A stretch of DNA of 25,510 nt from Saccoglossus kowalevskii. Lineage: Eukaryota > Hemichordata > Enteropneusta > Harrimaniidae. The stretch spans positions 81,678 to 107,187 of the forward strand of contig NW_003109100.1 of assembly GCF_000003605.2 (NCBI RefSeq). The letters run 5' to 3'. The position numbers were made by a program, and so were the translations under genes. This document shows, in pieces, positions 9,599 to 21,546 of this stretch (position 1 is the first letter of the stretch; the number at the start of each line of letters is the position of its first letter). Below the pieces are notes generated by a model. The model did no database searches and was not told the origin of the DNA. It saw only the letters and a list, made by a program, of their open reading frames with translations.

Positions 9599-10009
9599 AA
9601 TAAGATCATCCAAGAGGCACATAGAATTATTTATAACTTCATATGGGAAGGAAAGGATAAAATAGCACGGAGAACAACGATAGGGGCGTGGGCCAAGGAG
9701 GCATTAGTATGCCTGATTTACATACTTTAAGAAAGCAACAGAGGATCCTATGGATCAAAAGGTATATACAGCCAAACATGACTCATCCATATAAGCAATG
9801 TATAGAAAACCACTGTCTGGGGTGGGAGGCAATCTTATTTTTAAGTGTAATTATCATTTTGAAGCATTATCGCTTCGGTGCTCTGACTTCCTGTCGGAAA
9901 GTCTTAGGATCTGGGAGGGGGAAACCAAGAAAGTGTATGTTGATACAGACCAAATTATTTGAAACAACAGAATATTAAAATAGGTGGCAAATCAATTTAT
10001 TATAAGTAG
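9599..10009 (+). pseudogene. LINE thumb/connection segment, frameshifted
   Basis: After the TGA the same frame continues with IIYNFIWEGKDKIARRTT. It shifts near 9694 into the frame of GGISMPDLHTLRKQQRILW. Compared with the second copy at 13108, this copy has lost one A near 9811 and one A near 9972 and has TGG changed to TGA near 9960. A TAG at 10007-10009 is shared with the second copy. The region before the FIW motif and the MPDL motif are typical landmarks between reverse transcriptase and C-terminal domain in L1/Tx1-like LINEs. Confidence 0.85.
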
Positions 10010-10573
10010 ATGGCCCAAATGGAAATATATAAAATGTCGGATCTGTTTGATGGAAAACATTTGATTCCTTGGGAAACTTTGGCCAATGATGACTTTTCAT
10101 TAATAACAAAACTAAAGTGGTTAGGCATTGTGGCCGCCATACCAGGTGATATGAAACAAAAAGAAAAAGAGATAGACGAGGTATGTTTAACCATCTCAGG
10201 AATTCATACACCATTGGAAGACATTTCAAAATCAAATCTGAATGAGGAATTAAGAAACAGAGTGTTCGCATCGCCGGTAGGTCACACGGCATTGGAGGCT
10301 ATAATGAAACCAGAATTATTAGAATGGAAACACATGTATGAATTAATGTTAAAAATGTCAATAGATTATAAATTAAGAGAATTCCAATTTAAATTGTTAC
10401 ACGGAATCATTTATACAAATGAGAAACTCCATAAGATTAATCCAGTTAAGTTCTGCAATCAGATGTGCACCTTTTGTAACAAAGAAATAGAGAATATTCA
10501 ACATTTATTCTATGATTGTGATTTCACAGTAGCCCTATGGAGAGACTTATTATTCTATTGGGGAAACCGTTAA
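10010..10573 (+). pseudogene. LINE ORF2 C-terminal domain with zf-RVT zinc knuckle
   Basis: An uninterrupted 187-codon segment follows the TAG. It opens with YKMSDLFDG, has LREFQFKLLHG near residues 122-132 and ends with a zinc knuckle in C-x2-C-x8-H-x4-C spacing: Cys153, Cys156, His165 and Cys170, followed by ALWRDL. This is the zf-RVT type of domain found at the C-terminus of many plant and animal LINE proteins. The first ATG is fortuitous; the true protein would be continuous with the preceding segments. Confidence 0.9.
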
Positions 10574-10871
10574 AGTTACAAAAAATACCAAGTAAACTGT
10601 GTATGATCTTTTTCCGACCCAAAGGAAATATTAACGGTTAATTTCATTGCACTGCTTGTCAAAAAACATATATATTTTTGCAAAATGAATGAAAAAAAAA
10701 CTTTATGAGACTGACTCTATATATCAAAAGAGTATACCGGTCTGAGAGGTTTATTGCACAAAAAAATAACACTATGGTAAAACATCTGAAAAAATGGAAT
10801 CTGCTACTGCCCTTTGTGAAACAGGCTCACTGTAGCAAAGTCTATTTTTTTCACCAGGAAGAACCTACTTG
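10574..10871 (+). pseudogene. LINE ORF2 C-terminal tail, two frameshifts
   Basis: Beyond the stop, a shifted frame continues with LKLQKIPSKLCMIFF to about 10636. Another frame gives NFIALLVKKHIYFCK, and after a further shift near 10700 a frame gives RLTLYIKRVYR and HLKKW, ending at a TGA near 10871. The pattern of a hydrophobic helix, then lysine-rich sequence, then a closing KKW matches the usual extreme C-terminus of this LINE type. This shows the element reached close to its natural 3' end of coding sequence. Confidence 0.65.
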
Positions 10872-13107
10872 AAGTTATGTTACTTTTTGTAATTCTATGG
10901 AATGTAGCTCATTAAGTACCCAGTAAAAAAAACTACAAATTATAAAAAAATATACAGTGTTCATTGTATCGTTGTCAATTGTAAGGGAATAATGTATGGG
11001 TTATTATATTACGTTGGACAATTACAACAACATAATGACTTTCCGTAAAGAAATGTGTTTGTTTGTTTGTAGTTAAGTTTATAAATATATAAGTAATTAG
11101 ACAAAGTATTGTTCTTTGCTCTTTAAACAATTATAAAGCAATTGCTAACTTTGTTAACTTTATTGACATCATAATAAGAAACTATCACGAAGTGTTGCAT
11201 TTAAATATTCAAATCCAATAACGCATGCGCAGTCGTAATAATGAGAAGAACAGATTACTACATGGTTTTGCTGATGAAAAAATAACAAGTAACTTCATTG
11301 TCACATTCGTCACTCATTATTTAAAACGGCTTGACGTGAAAATATACAATATCAACGCTTGGCGAAATAAATCTGGAATATTGGGAAATATTTGATTAAA
11401 AAAGGCTCTTCAATCAATTTTTCGAATAACAGAGCATTAGTCTAAGAACTGTGACTGTTGTAAACTGTATTTCCCTATTAACTAGAATCTCTAGAAAACA
11501 CACACCTGGTCGTATTTCGATGTATTACATTAAAAGCAATTTAGTTACGTTTCTTGACTAAAGAAGTCAATATGTGGCTTTATTTGTTGCTCATTATCCG
11601 TATTCCCATCGGAGCTTTGTAAATTGGCAGACCAATTACACCGAGATACGGAGCATGTACTGTCCGTGTAGCGACGAATGCAAATTGACCTTCAGTTGGA
11701 TGTTTCTTTCTCAGCACGAAAACGCTCATTGAAATAAGTGGCATTACCGATTCTATGCAGTACATTGTTGAAAAAACACAGACACAGTCTGCTTTCAAAT
11801 ACACGTATTTAATTATGATTTACAGCGTGGGCACGCCAAGGAGACTAAATATGTGGAATGGCTTTAGGTGGCTGATCATATCGCTAGCAAGAACGCGTAA
11901 ACCAAGCTGTGAATGTTATAACAACAATGACGTACGTTGACAAAACATATTTTTTTTTTTTTTTTTTTTGTCAGCTTCGAGTCCACAATATTTTAATTAT
12001 GCAAACACTCTCTGTTTCACAGATGAACAATGGATTACACACTGAAATGCTGACATTCAAAACGATTTCAATACACAGCGTTTGAACTAATTATGTAAAT
12101 ACTATTTTCTGTTACTGTTGCTTAATTCGTTTAATATACCTCCATGATCGATCATTAGTTCTCCAATATGCGTAAATATGCGTTTCACAACATTGCTTTT
12201 AACATCATTTGGCCGATTGAATATTAATCAGAGCGATGCGAGGTTGAGAGTTGCACATATGAGGTATTGGACTTCTTCTGCCTCGATCTCTCTAACCAAA
12301 AATAAATGGAAAGCTGATATTCTTGGCAATTATTATAATGCGTGTCTGCGTCACAGAGGCTGTGCTTTCATCATACTTGTGACGTCTCTCAACATACATT
12401 TGTGAGGTTTCCTGAAACAAAAATAAGAATGTCATGGCCATTAATCCAGTGGGCCGCTGATAATTGCTTGACGGTAATAGTGCATTATGTTGAGGAAGGT
12501 ATACACTGTGACAGCATACTACAAACATATAAACTTGAAAGCGATAATACGGTACTACGTTTTTACCACTAGTAACCGCAATTTATTTTTTTTCTCTTGA
12601 TTCAAGAGACTTTTGTGAGCATAAAACACAACCCAACATGACAATTATTGGAAAAAGTTAATACATGCTCAACCACGCCACACAGACTATAAAATGTGCT
12701 TGTGGCTTTTCGTATCATCATAGATATTTATCTATACCCGTGTTTTCAAATATTGACATCCGCTCATTAGATCACATGTCTCCCCGGAGGTATGTTTAGG
12801 TCACTTCTCCATAAAACCACAGTCACGACATATTCAAAGATATTTTATTTTTGTTATGTTTTGCCAGTGTTTGCTTCCTTCAACGCTTTTGGCCGTGTGT
12901 CTGCGGGTTAATCAAATTGTCATGAATTGTCATGATGTTTTTTAGAAGTATCCAACTAAATTTGGGGATAATCACTCTGCGCCTTGTTGTCATGTAGAAC
13001 AATCTTGAGAATGATTCTTCAAGGGAAACTCAATTAGTTGTTAGCGAGTGTTCATAAATTGGAAGGGGCTTGCACTATAAACAAGACTCGACAGTTTATA
13101 TTTTGAG
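10872..13107. other. no gene recognised; poly(T) at 11950-11969
   Basis: The start may include the LINE 3' UTR, with A-runs near 10925-10950. An NRF1-like 'acgcatgcgcag' occurs at 11221-11232. A 20-T homopolymer is at 11950-11969. Short frames on both strands around 12178-12572 look like shadows without family similarity. Confidence 0.45.
11580..11804 (-). other. unrecognised coding-like frame
   Basis: This is a 74-codon minus-strand frame. Its last third (residues such as HPTEGQFAFVATRTVHAPY) has balanced composition and codon use that looks protein-like, and a hydrophobic stretch precedes it. I recognise no family and no clear exon boundaries. Confidence 0.15.
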
Positions 13108-13455
13108 AGAGGATCCTATGGATCAAAAGGTATATACAGCCAAACATGACTCATCCATATAAGCAATGTATAGAAAACCAACTGTCTGGGGTGGGAGGCA
13201 ATCTTATTTTTAAGTGTAATTATCATTTTGAAGCATTATCGCTTCGGTGCTCTGACTTCCTCTCGGAAAGTCTTAGGATCTGGGAGGGGGAAACCAAGAA
13301 AGTGTATGTTGATACAGACCAAATTATTTGGAACAACAGAAATATTAAAATAGGTGGCAAATCAGTTTATTATAAGTAGATGGCCCAAAAGGGAATATAT
13401 AGAATTTCGGATCTGTTTGATGGAAAACATTTGATTCCTTGGGAAACTTTGGCCA
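13108..13455 (+). mobile_element. internal LINE fragment, second copy of 9740-10085
   Basis: This 348-bp block aligns end to end with 9740-10085 with about seven substitutions and two single-base indels, roughly 97% identity. It keeps the ancestral reading frame better: from 13146 it reads through LSGVGGNLIFKCNYHFEALS to VYYK, where TAG at 13377-13379 coincides with the TAG of the first copy. Sequence on either side is unrelated to the LINE, so only an internal segment is present, without the element's 3' end or a poly(A). 'gagagag' lies at the left junction and 'agagagag' at the right. Confidence 0.9.
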
Positions 13456-14984
13456 GAGAGAGATCTGGCTTCGGTTGAGATTAAAGACGCTGCATATACA
13501 ATATAGTATGGGGATTAATGATACAGCTGTAGGAGATTCGCACTCCCGGAGTGCTTTCTCTAGTTATAAATATAATTATATTTTATAGTTCTAGTCTAAG
13601 GCTCAATACCGGAAATTACATAACAATCTATTCGTATTGTAGTTAATTACAATAGGATAGGCACATTTTGATTCAAAGTGTGATCGTCTTGAAGAATGTT
13701 ATGAACAGGAACGAATTTTTGTCTGTTGATTAAAGTTTTCAACTATGTTACAAACTATTACCCACTCTATCTTAAATCGGTTAAATCGATCGGATCATAG
13801 CTGTGAATGGTTCGTGATGTTTGTGTCTTCAATCAAAGATAAATACTGACAATGAAATGTTAGACACTTCGTATTATTTTGCAAAACAACTGTGACAGTT
13901 TCCGTAATGCATTATTACTGGAAATGCGGCAGCGGCTCAGATCTTAGAAAACCATATATGTTTTTTGTAACATAATACCCGAGTAATGGTTTTCTGAAAA
14001 TATATACATATATACTATACCTACTTGTTGGGTATGAGGATATTTTAATTATAAATTAATTAGTAATGTATTTCCCCTGTTGCTACATTAATTACAGAGT
14101 AATTATTATTATACCCCCGTCGATTTCTTAATAACAAGATGAGTTAAAGTATGACGTCACTGATAATTGGGTGATAGTGACAGTACTTTCAATTTTTGCC
14201 AGGTAATTTAAAGCGACATTGTCTTTTTTCAACGAGTTTCTAGAGGTTGCTGGCTCGATTTACACTTTTTGCAAATCTAACAGTTGGGCTCCTATCACAT
14301 GTATCATACATAACTTACAGACAAACACGCTTATTGTTTGTTTTTTTAGAAGCTCTTGAGCAGACGCAGTTAACAGGTTATCGCCTCAAGTCACACTTAA
14401 TACACTCATTACGGCGAATAAATACGACCCACCGAAGACTACCTCCATGAGAACTCACTATTTACTGAACTACATAATGTGGCAAATCTGTAACTTGTCA
14501 ACGTAATTTGTAACCATATACAAAAAGAAATGTCACAATGTTGTTGCAACTTTACCAAAAATATTACCGATCATATAAGTTTTTTCTTCAAGGAAACGAT
14601 TCATTGGTGAAATATATATTTTATTCCGTCAAAATATTACATTCATGCAACAACAAATAGTAGTAATATGCTAATTGTATGTGGTGTTGTACATTTCAAT
14701 TCCATACTTAGGTTTAAATTGTTTTTGCCTGTCTCATACAGGAAATTCGAAGAACAAAACAATAGCGCTGTGGTCTTATTTAATGCAGTCATTCAATTGA
14801 AAGCGTATGACGGAGGGGGTGTTATAATTGCATACAGCTAGCCTCTGCTGATGACTTTGGAGATATAATTACGATTTAACTAGACAGTTGTTTTTGCCAT
14901 TTTTACGACAATTCAGACACATTCGATGATGCTCACTGCAGGCCATTTCGAATTGTGCTCTTTTCGAACGACGAGGTGTGGTGT
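13456..14984. other. no gene recognised; small dyads
   Basis: Perfect inverted repeats occur at 13540-13554 (GCACTCC and GGAGTGC around C) and at 13946-13955 with 13986-13995 (AGAAAACCAT and ATGGTTTTCT). A full CRE, TGACGTCA, lies at 14152-14159. No coding gene is seen. Confidence 0.45.
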
Positions 14985-15060
14985 AGTGTAGTATGTAGCG
15001 TGTCAAACTGTAGTGGTGAAGCGTTTGCCGTAATCACGGATTTAAATCCCGTGTTTCGTG
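14985..15060 (+). repeat. tRNA-like sequence, probable SINE head remnant
   Basis: The 19 nt at 15035-15053 fold as a T-arm and match the general tRNA T-arm CACGGGTTCGAATCCCGTG at 16 of 19 positions; two of the three changes are C to T and G to A at a former CpG. Upstream, 'gtagtggtgaagcg' at 15010-15023 resembles a D-arm or A-box. The acceptor stem and anticodon arm are not convincing, so it is not a functional tRNA. A decayed tRNA-derived SINE or tRNA pseudogene is the best reading. Confidence 0.35.
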
Positions 15061-18000
15061 TTGTAATATATGTTCATGCGCGTGCCTATTTATTTAGCTC
15101 CTTAGTGCTTGAATTGCTCAACACTTGAAGCTTCTATTGAATTAAGCACATTGGTTTATATAGTAATTGCCCTGTGTTCAATTCACCTAAGTGAGTGTTG
15201 CTACTAAAGTGTCGAACTACATTCAATTATATAGCTATCAACTGGTGCTAGTGATGAATCAGCACGCCAGGACACCATGGCATGTATTCATAGTCTTCTG
15301 TTCCGTCTAATTAACGAGAAAGTTAGTTTAAACGTGTTTGTACTCTTTCATAAGATATGAACAGTCTGAATTTATTTATTTATTTATTATATAACCCACG
15401 TGCTTGACTGAAGGTGTAAATATTTATTACTTTCAATGAGTAACATAGTTTGACCTCTGAATTGTTTGAAGAAGGTTTGGTGAATGTAATTAAAATTAAA
15501 ATGGATGAATGAACGGAGAGGGGAAATTGAGTGCATTGCGGGGCTTCATAGATTGGATTCATTTGGGAATAATACATTATTAATAAGAGAAACTCAAAGC
15601 GTTGTGTGTGGTGTATAACCATGATAAATACGTGGCACTTTCCCATTTCATTTCGACTAACAGGTTCGACTGAGTACGAAGCCGGGGAATGCATTCAGTT
15701 TCATATGTAAACGCAGTCACTGATAAATACGCTAGTCTGAAGCTCGAGCCCACTGAAGAACATTTCCGTGCCAGTGTGCTATCACTCGCGCATAAAGCTG
15801 GCCTCTAATTTCAAGGGCAATGGTCGTAGTGCAGCGCAAATTTCGTGTAAAAAACAATATATTTCACATAACATACGTTGTTAAAGTCGCCACGGAATCG
15901 ATGTCGAATACGCCGCAGTGCGACGACCACTATCCTTTAACGCAATAATTAGTTTCACAACAGGGTTAGCCCTATTTCCCTATTTTCATTAATTGCGTGA
16001 ATGTACGTGGGATTGTCGATCACAATTGAGTATATATTGTAAAATAAGGTTCTTTTGAAGTGCCCTTTTTTTTGTCAATTCAACAATCGATATCAAGTGA
16101 TACAAAAACAGATTAAAAGAGAAACGCAGCGTGAAATAACTGTGAGCGAAAACCGTGAACTAACGCTGAGCGCGTCAATGCAGTTAGTGAATAGGACGCC
16201 ACGTTGAAACGACGCTCTCACGTTGATGAACGGTGGCTGGGAGCAAAAATAAATTAAAACCGCAAGTGGCATCGGTGGGATTCAGACGGGAACGGGTTAA
16301 TGACCTAATAATGTATATATGGATTGTATGGCCAAGGTTAAATTCAGGGGACAAGATGATATTCATAAGCCTTCGTTGCATGCGGTTGTGAAGTTATTAA
16401 ATATTAAACAAACACTGTAAAGCTTACTAACCAGCTTATTTAAATACGTAATTCTAACAAGTTGACAACGGAAAGTTATTAAAAGTTGATAAGCTTTGTT
16501 CATATTTAACCACCTTACGTTTACTGATCATGGAAAACATGGCAGCCATTGGTGGTAAATACCTTCTTGGATCGATGCATCTTTTAATTTGCGGTGTTTT
16601 GAAGTGTATTGAGGATGAAGATTCAATACATACTTAACAGTATAAAGGGTATTTGTTTGCAAGTTAATTCTTATTCCTATGATATGTCCCCTGTGGTGAG
16701 CGATATAGGCGAGGTCAATGACACATTTTGCCCTGAACAATGACGTATTTGTCTGTAAACAGAAGTAATATTTGGAAGAGGAAGACCTTCATATCTTATT
16801 ACTAAAAATCAGTTGACATATCTAGTCGATACTAGATTCTGTTTCGTGTATTAGTCAGTTACTTAGTGTAAGTGAGCGAACAGTGGGAATATGAGTAAGC
16901 TTGATATCCAAACAAGGACTACATATTCTGCATATTCCCGACGTTGGGTTAGATTCCGTTTTAAGAAACGATTTTCCTAATTTGTGGGGTTTCAACATTG
17001 ATTCTTAAACTAGGAAATTGTTCACTAAGGACTTTATTACTAGAAACGTCATGTGTCAATTTGGTCAACGATCTGTCTGCGTCGGGAGAAACCAAAGGCG
17101 CCGACAATATTTGTGTGGAATTTTTTTTTTTTTTCTGTTTTTCTGTTTTTCAATTTCAGCCCTCCCCAATGGCATGCTACACACTACACAGTTTGACCAT
17201 GTGTAGCAAAAATCTAAAATACTGAGAGGTGCAACATGACAAATTACATCAATAATTGATATCTGTAAAACAGCAACAAGGTACTTCAGAAAAATCCAAA
17301 ATGGAGGGCAAAACGTCAGATCAATGTGTTCAGTAGTTCTGAAGAAGTTACAGTTACAAATCTTATAATCTACATCAAAATACAAACACAAATCACGAAG
17401 CCACTAACCAGAAAGTAAACTTACCGCATGACTACAATTCATCTTGTCGACACATACTTTAAACTGTGTGTTGCAGTCTCGTGTTAGGAGAATTACTTCG
17501 GACAAATTCGACTAGTCTCAATTCACAAATTTAAATAAAATGTTCAGGCCCTGCAACCAATAAAATGTATGCAATTAATCGATTCTGAAATCTTTCTTGC
17601 GACATAAATACAGTTAATTATTTATAGAGAATGATTTAATAGTTGAGAGACAGTTACTTTATCGCCTTAGAAAGTTGGCACACCAACTACACCCGCCCTG
17701 ACCAATTCAATATGTAACATCATATGCCAAATAATAGAATATTGTTATTTTTCATCAACACTGATACAAATAGTTTTGTGAGGACAACATTACCTTGTTT
17801 TGTAAGTTTATTATATAATTTTTCGCGGATTGTATACAATCTAGTAGTTAGCGATCAAAGGTTATGCTGGACAAGCGCAGGAGCTTGTCATAACAATAAC
17901 TGATTTGAAGAATGGAATAACAGAATAATCTTTTCTGAAATACTTTTAAATATTCCTACCAGTTTTTTTTTTATTTAATTAGGTATGATCTGTATATTAA

Positions 18001-20836
18001 TTAGCCATTTGTATCACCCAGTCGGAGTGTGGGGTCATATATGGGAGGTGATGGTTTCCTTGCTACGTATAGTGGTCAGAGACGCGCACATGTTTCAGAT
18101 ACGATACAAACGTCTCGTATGTAGCGTTTAAAAATAGAATTTCTGAATGAAATGCACATCCACAGGAAATTGAAAGAAATGAAGGTCTTCTATTAAACAC
18201 TCATTATTGTGTACGTTTCAGGGGTTTCAGTTGCTACCATGTATTCAACCACCTTCTTGTTGTTTTTTTAATATGAAAGAGCGTTTCCGCGTGTGTTTTT
18301 TTTCTTATTTGCTCATCGCATTATTATGGTCCATGTTGGACATCTATTCAACCAATACTGTTACTGCCAATACATTAATATTCAGCATTTATTTTTAATG
18401 ATTACCTGACAACCGCTGGTAATAAATTTGACCAATGTCTCCCTGGAACTGTAAATAATATTGATAGCCCTATAAATACACGAATCCCTGGAGATCAACT
18501 TGTCTGTTGCAACTGCCCAAAGAGGGAAATGGAAATTCAAATTGGCAAGACTTTTAGGAAGCCTGCGAATTGTGTTCACAAAAACGAGCTGTCAGTTCCT
18601 AGAATCGGGATTTAAAAAGTCGTCACTATACAATATAAAATAAATTAACTTGTATTATAGTTCTTTGTAGACATACTTTCTAATAAATAAATAAATTCTA
18701 CGCTTTTGATACGGCAAACAAACATTATTATATCGGTGACACAAGTATAACAATTGATATAACTCGACATACTGTGATAGACCGTGAATAACAGGTGAAG
18801 GTCAACGTAAAAAGGAAATTAAAAACACACTTTCAATAACACGTATTGTCCTTCATGTATACCCCAAGTTATATATGGGTGAATGAGGCGTATACAGACG
18901 TTCTCATGAATCGGGAATACTTATTTCTTTTGAAAAGCGTAAACAAAGATGCTTTATATTACAAGCTGTTACATCGTAGCGATACGAGTGAATGCTCTAC
19001 CGACAGCCAATCGGAATGACAATTGTAACATGACCTGACGCTCCCCTCCAATTACTCGTAATGTTGTATCATCATTATTAAGGGAATACATTTGACGTTG
19101 GTGGCGATATTTCGGATTACCGCGTGCATTTTACTCATGCGAAAAACATTACTAGAAAATATAATGTCCTTCTAAATTAGTTTTATCAGCGGAATAACAC
19201 ACTGTGGTCTTTGATTTTTGAGCTCATCTTCCAATATCAACACTTCTCACATACTGTAGGGAGTATAATATAGAACTAGATTTCGTATCGGTAATTCCAA
19301 ACATGCGTCACTGTATGTATATAATTACCGGTATAGATTCTCATGAATTTTGTTTATGAGTCGTACCGCGTCGGTTATTATTATCTAAGAAATAAAACAG
19401 CAACGCCATGCCTTCCAGCTATGATTCCCAAGAAAACACGGATACGTATATATCATTTATTTAATGAGTTACGAAGTGTGTTTTTAGCTGGAGGTACGCA
19501 GTGAAAATCAGTATCAACAAAAAAATGTTTTTTTTATGCGTTAATATGTGTTACTACACTGTGTTACTATAGATACCTTCAATGATGGATACGACGTGTG
19601 AAAAAGCATAAACGAACTGGCGATAAAGACAACATATATGTTTTCGTGGCTTTCGATAATTCTCTAAATAATAACGTAATTAATGTATTTATTTCGATCA
19701 TTAATGGCACATATATTGAAAACATTCTGGCCACGACATTGTGATTTCATAACGGAATATTGCAAAACTATATTGTATTAACACAACTGTATAAATTGTA
19801 TATTTATTTCAAACATATGTTCATTAAAATATCTAAATGGTTCTTAATTCCATTCATTCAGTTCGGGTATTGAGTTATCCTGGTTTATTTTTTTTTATTT
19901 TTTTAATATTACTATATATATGTGATGGAAAATCTCAGAACCTACTAATTTCAAAACATAAATTGAACGCACATGTATGTTCATATACCGGTCGTAGGAT
20001 CAGTAGAAGTCTACTCAATCTCCGGCAGTAAAACTTCAAAGGAAAAAGTGGGAGCTAAGATACAATGTTAATACCTCATTCACAAGAATACCCTGGGTAT
20101 GGACTGGAGTAATATATGTAAGTAATAAAATAAATCTTGAGATACAAATCGCAATTTATGTTCTATTTCACGCCAATAGGGATTGTAACTTGTGTCCATG
20201 TAATGCTTCTATTAATAGCATAATAATAATAAAGAACGTGTGTTCTTTAAGCACGGATGACAGCATTAGTATGATGCGATTGAAAAAGTCTTTGATTTAG
20301 GCTTGTCCGTTAATAGCACTATAAATTATAAACACAGCGTGTCTAATAGCGAGTTGAAAACATGAAATGTAAAGGGCATATGTTTTTCCAATTAACTTTA
20401 ATATTTTCAAAACGTGTTTTAACATGTACCACTTGTGGTTATGTTCCGGTGTGTGGAGACTATTTAATATAAAAGAATTATATTTTTTTCGGTCAGTGAT
20501 CACGAACCTGCATATATACCAGAACACAATATGCTACATCAACCGATGAACTATCTATAAATCGTATCGTATATCATCGTCGTCAAACATCAAGTCCCAT
20601 ATTTCCAACTTAGTATCCGTTGGGAGAATAATAATTCATCCTGCCAAATATATGATGATTTATTCTATATCTGCGCTTTTTATAAGTAGTTAAAACTGAT
20701 ACACACAGTGAGTGTATTATTTCCTCGTTAGTATAAAAATAACAATGATTGAAGAGCGGGGGTTGAACTGCCCTCATTGAACGACAAAAATAAAATATAC
20801 GCACGTATTTTGCATTTGTTTCATCTCAGCCCGAAT
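15061..20836. other. long stretch without recognised genes
   Basis: It contains (TTTA)n at 15371-15389, poly(T) at 17121-17134, a short phrase 'cagtagttctgaagaag' at 17331-17347 resembling a mollusc repeat motif, and an 8-bp inverted repeat, CGGTAATT and AATTACCG, at 19289-19296 and 19323-19330. The many short frames are interrupted, low-complexity or shadows. Confidence 0.45.
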
Positions 20837-21045
20837 ACTTTGTTTTGATCAGCCAAGCAATATGTGATCTTACGATAATCCAGAACACACATTTGTTTCC
20901 CGTCTTCTACCTATCTAAATACTTCCCCTCTAACCTTACTTCCGAGATATTGGTATAGGAATTTTATTTCGCCATACTGCTCTTCATTAATCTACATTAT
21001 CACCTCCAAGTTTCTGGGTCATACGAGTCACTACATTAACCACCC

Positions 21046-21068
21046 CAGTCTCTCCAGGGAGCAGACTG
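21046..21068. repeat. small inverted repeat
   Basis: CAGTCT and AGACTG flank an 11-nt segment that itself has TCC and GGA complementarity. It lies in a pyrimidine-rich tract (about 20890-21120). Confidence 0.45.
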
Positions 21069-21337
21069 TCTGAGCTGCTAAAGGCTAATAGGGGCAACAC
21101 GCGCACATATTATTCACCACCCCTTACTCTACGTAATAAGGATGTATTACCAGCTGACTGACTGGAACAGTAACATGTTGCTTGTCAGAGTTTTGAGAAT
21201 GAGCTGCGGCCACGCATTTGGTTAGAATCCTGCTCGAAAGACGTGCGTGGAACTTTTTAGACATAATACAGTACTCGAAGAGTAAAATACAATGGTCGAC
21301 TGTTTTGAACAAATTTGCGTAGAAAACGTCAGTTAAT

Positions 21338-21520
21338 TTAATTTTGTATCGCGTTAAGCATGCAATGTATAGTTAAGCAATGCCGTATGTGGGTGATCAC
21401 TGTATGAATTGTCCACTCTTTGGCACCATAAGATGTTTTGGCATTTCTGACCCAATTTGCAGATTTATTAGTCAATCTACACCTCTTGAACAAATAACCA
21501 TCTTCAACCACCAAGGAGCC
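21338..21520 (-). pseudogene. FLYWCH-like domain fragment
   Basis: On the minus strand, reading down from 21520, a splice-acceptor-like tract ('tttttatttcag') is followed directly by the frame SLVVEDGYLFKRCR, then TNKSANW and YGAKEWT. This follows the FLYWCH zinc-finger pattern: L-V-x-DGY-hydrophobic-F near the start, then Arg, a Trp, and A-K/R before a Thr. The zinc-binding Cys positions appear replaced (Arg and Tyr where Cys is expected), so it is probably decayed. FLYWCH domains are found in host DNA-binding proteins and in Mutator-like transposons of invertebrates. The frame closes at 21338. Homology is judged by eye. Confidence 0.35.
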
Positions 21521-21546
21521 TGAAATAAAAACTAACAATCTAGCAG

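Larger units (their letters stand above)
8942..10871 (+). mobile_element. 5'-truncated LINE (non-LTR retrotransposon) ORF2 remnant
   Basis: The remnant reads plus-strand through four or more frames: reverse transcriptase from just before motif B through motif C, then thumb and connection, then a CCHC zinc knuckle and a basic C-terminal tail. The apurinic endonuclease, ORF1 and reverse transcriptase motif A are absent. The order and the phrases FIWEGK, SMPDLHTL and the terminal C-x2-C-x8-H-x4-C knuckle fit APE-type LINEs of the L1/Tx1 kind; the clade is a judgement from recall. Frameshifts, an internal deletion and stops make it dead. The exact 5' edge (faint similarity from about 8942), the 3' end, the poly(A) and the target-site duplication could not be fixed. 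Confidence 0.9.

Noticed and set aside
9975-10292. Minus-strand frames opposite the LINE
   Set aside because: They are antisense shadows of the LINE C-terminal domain, which has clear sense-strand motifs.
16184-16381. Minus-strand frame with a tRNA-like 'gaatcccaccgatgcc' stretch
   Set aside because: The B-box match is poor and no other tRNA arm is found; the protein has no family similarity.
20890-21120. Pyrimidine-rich tract considered as an LTR or intron end
   Set aside because: No matching direct repeat, primer-binding site or polypurine tract was found nearby.
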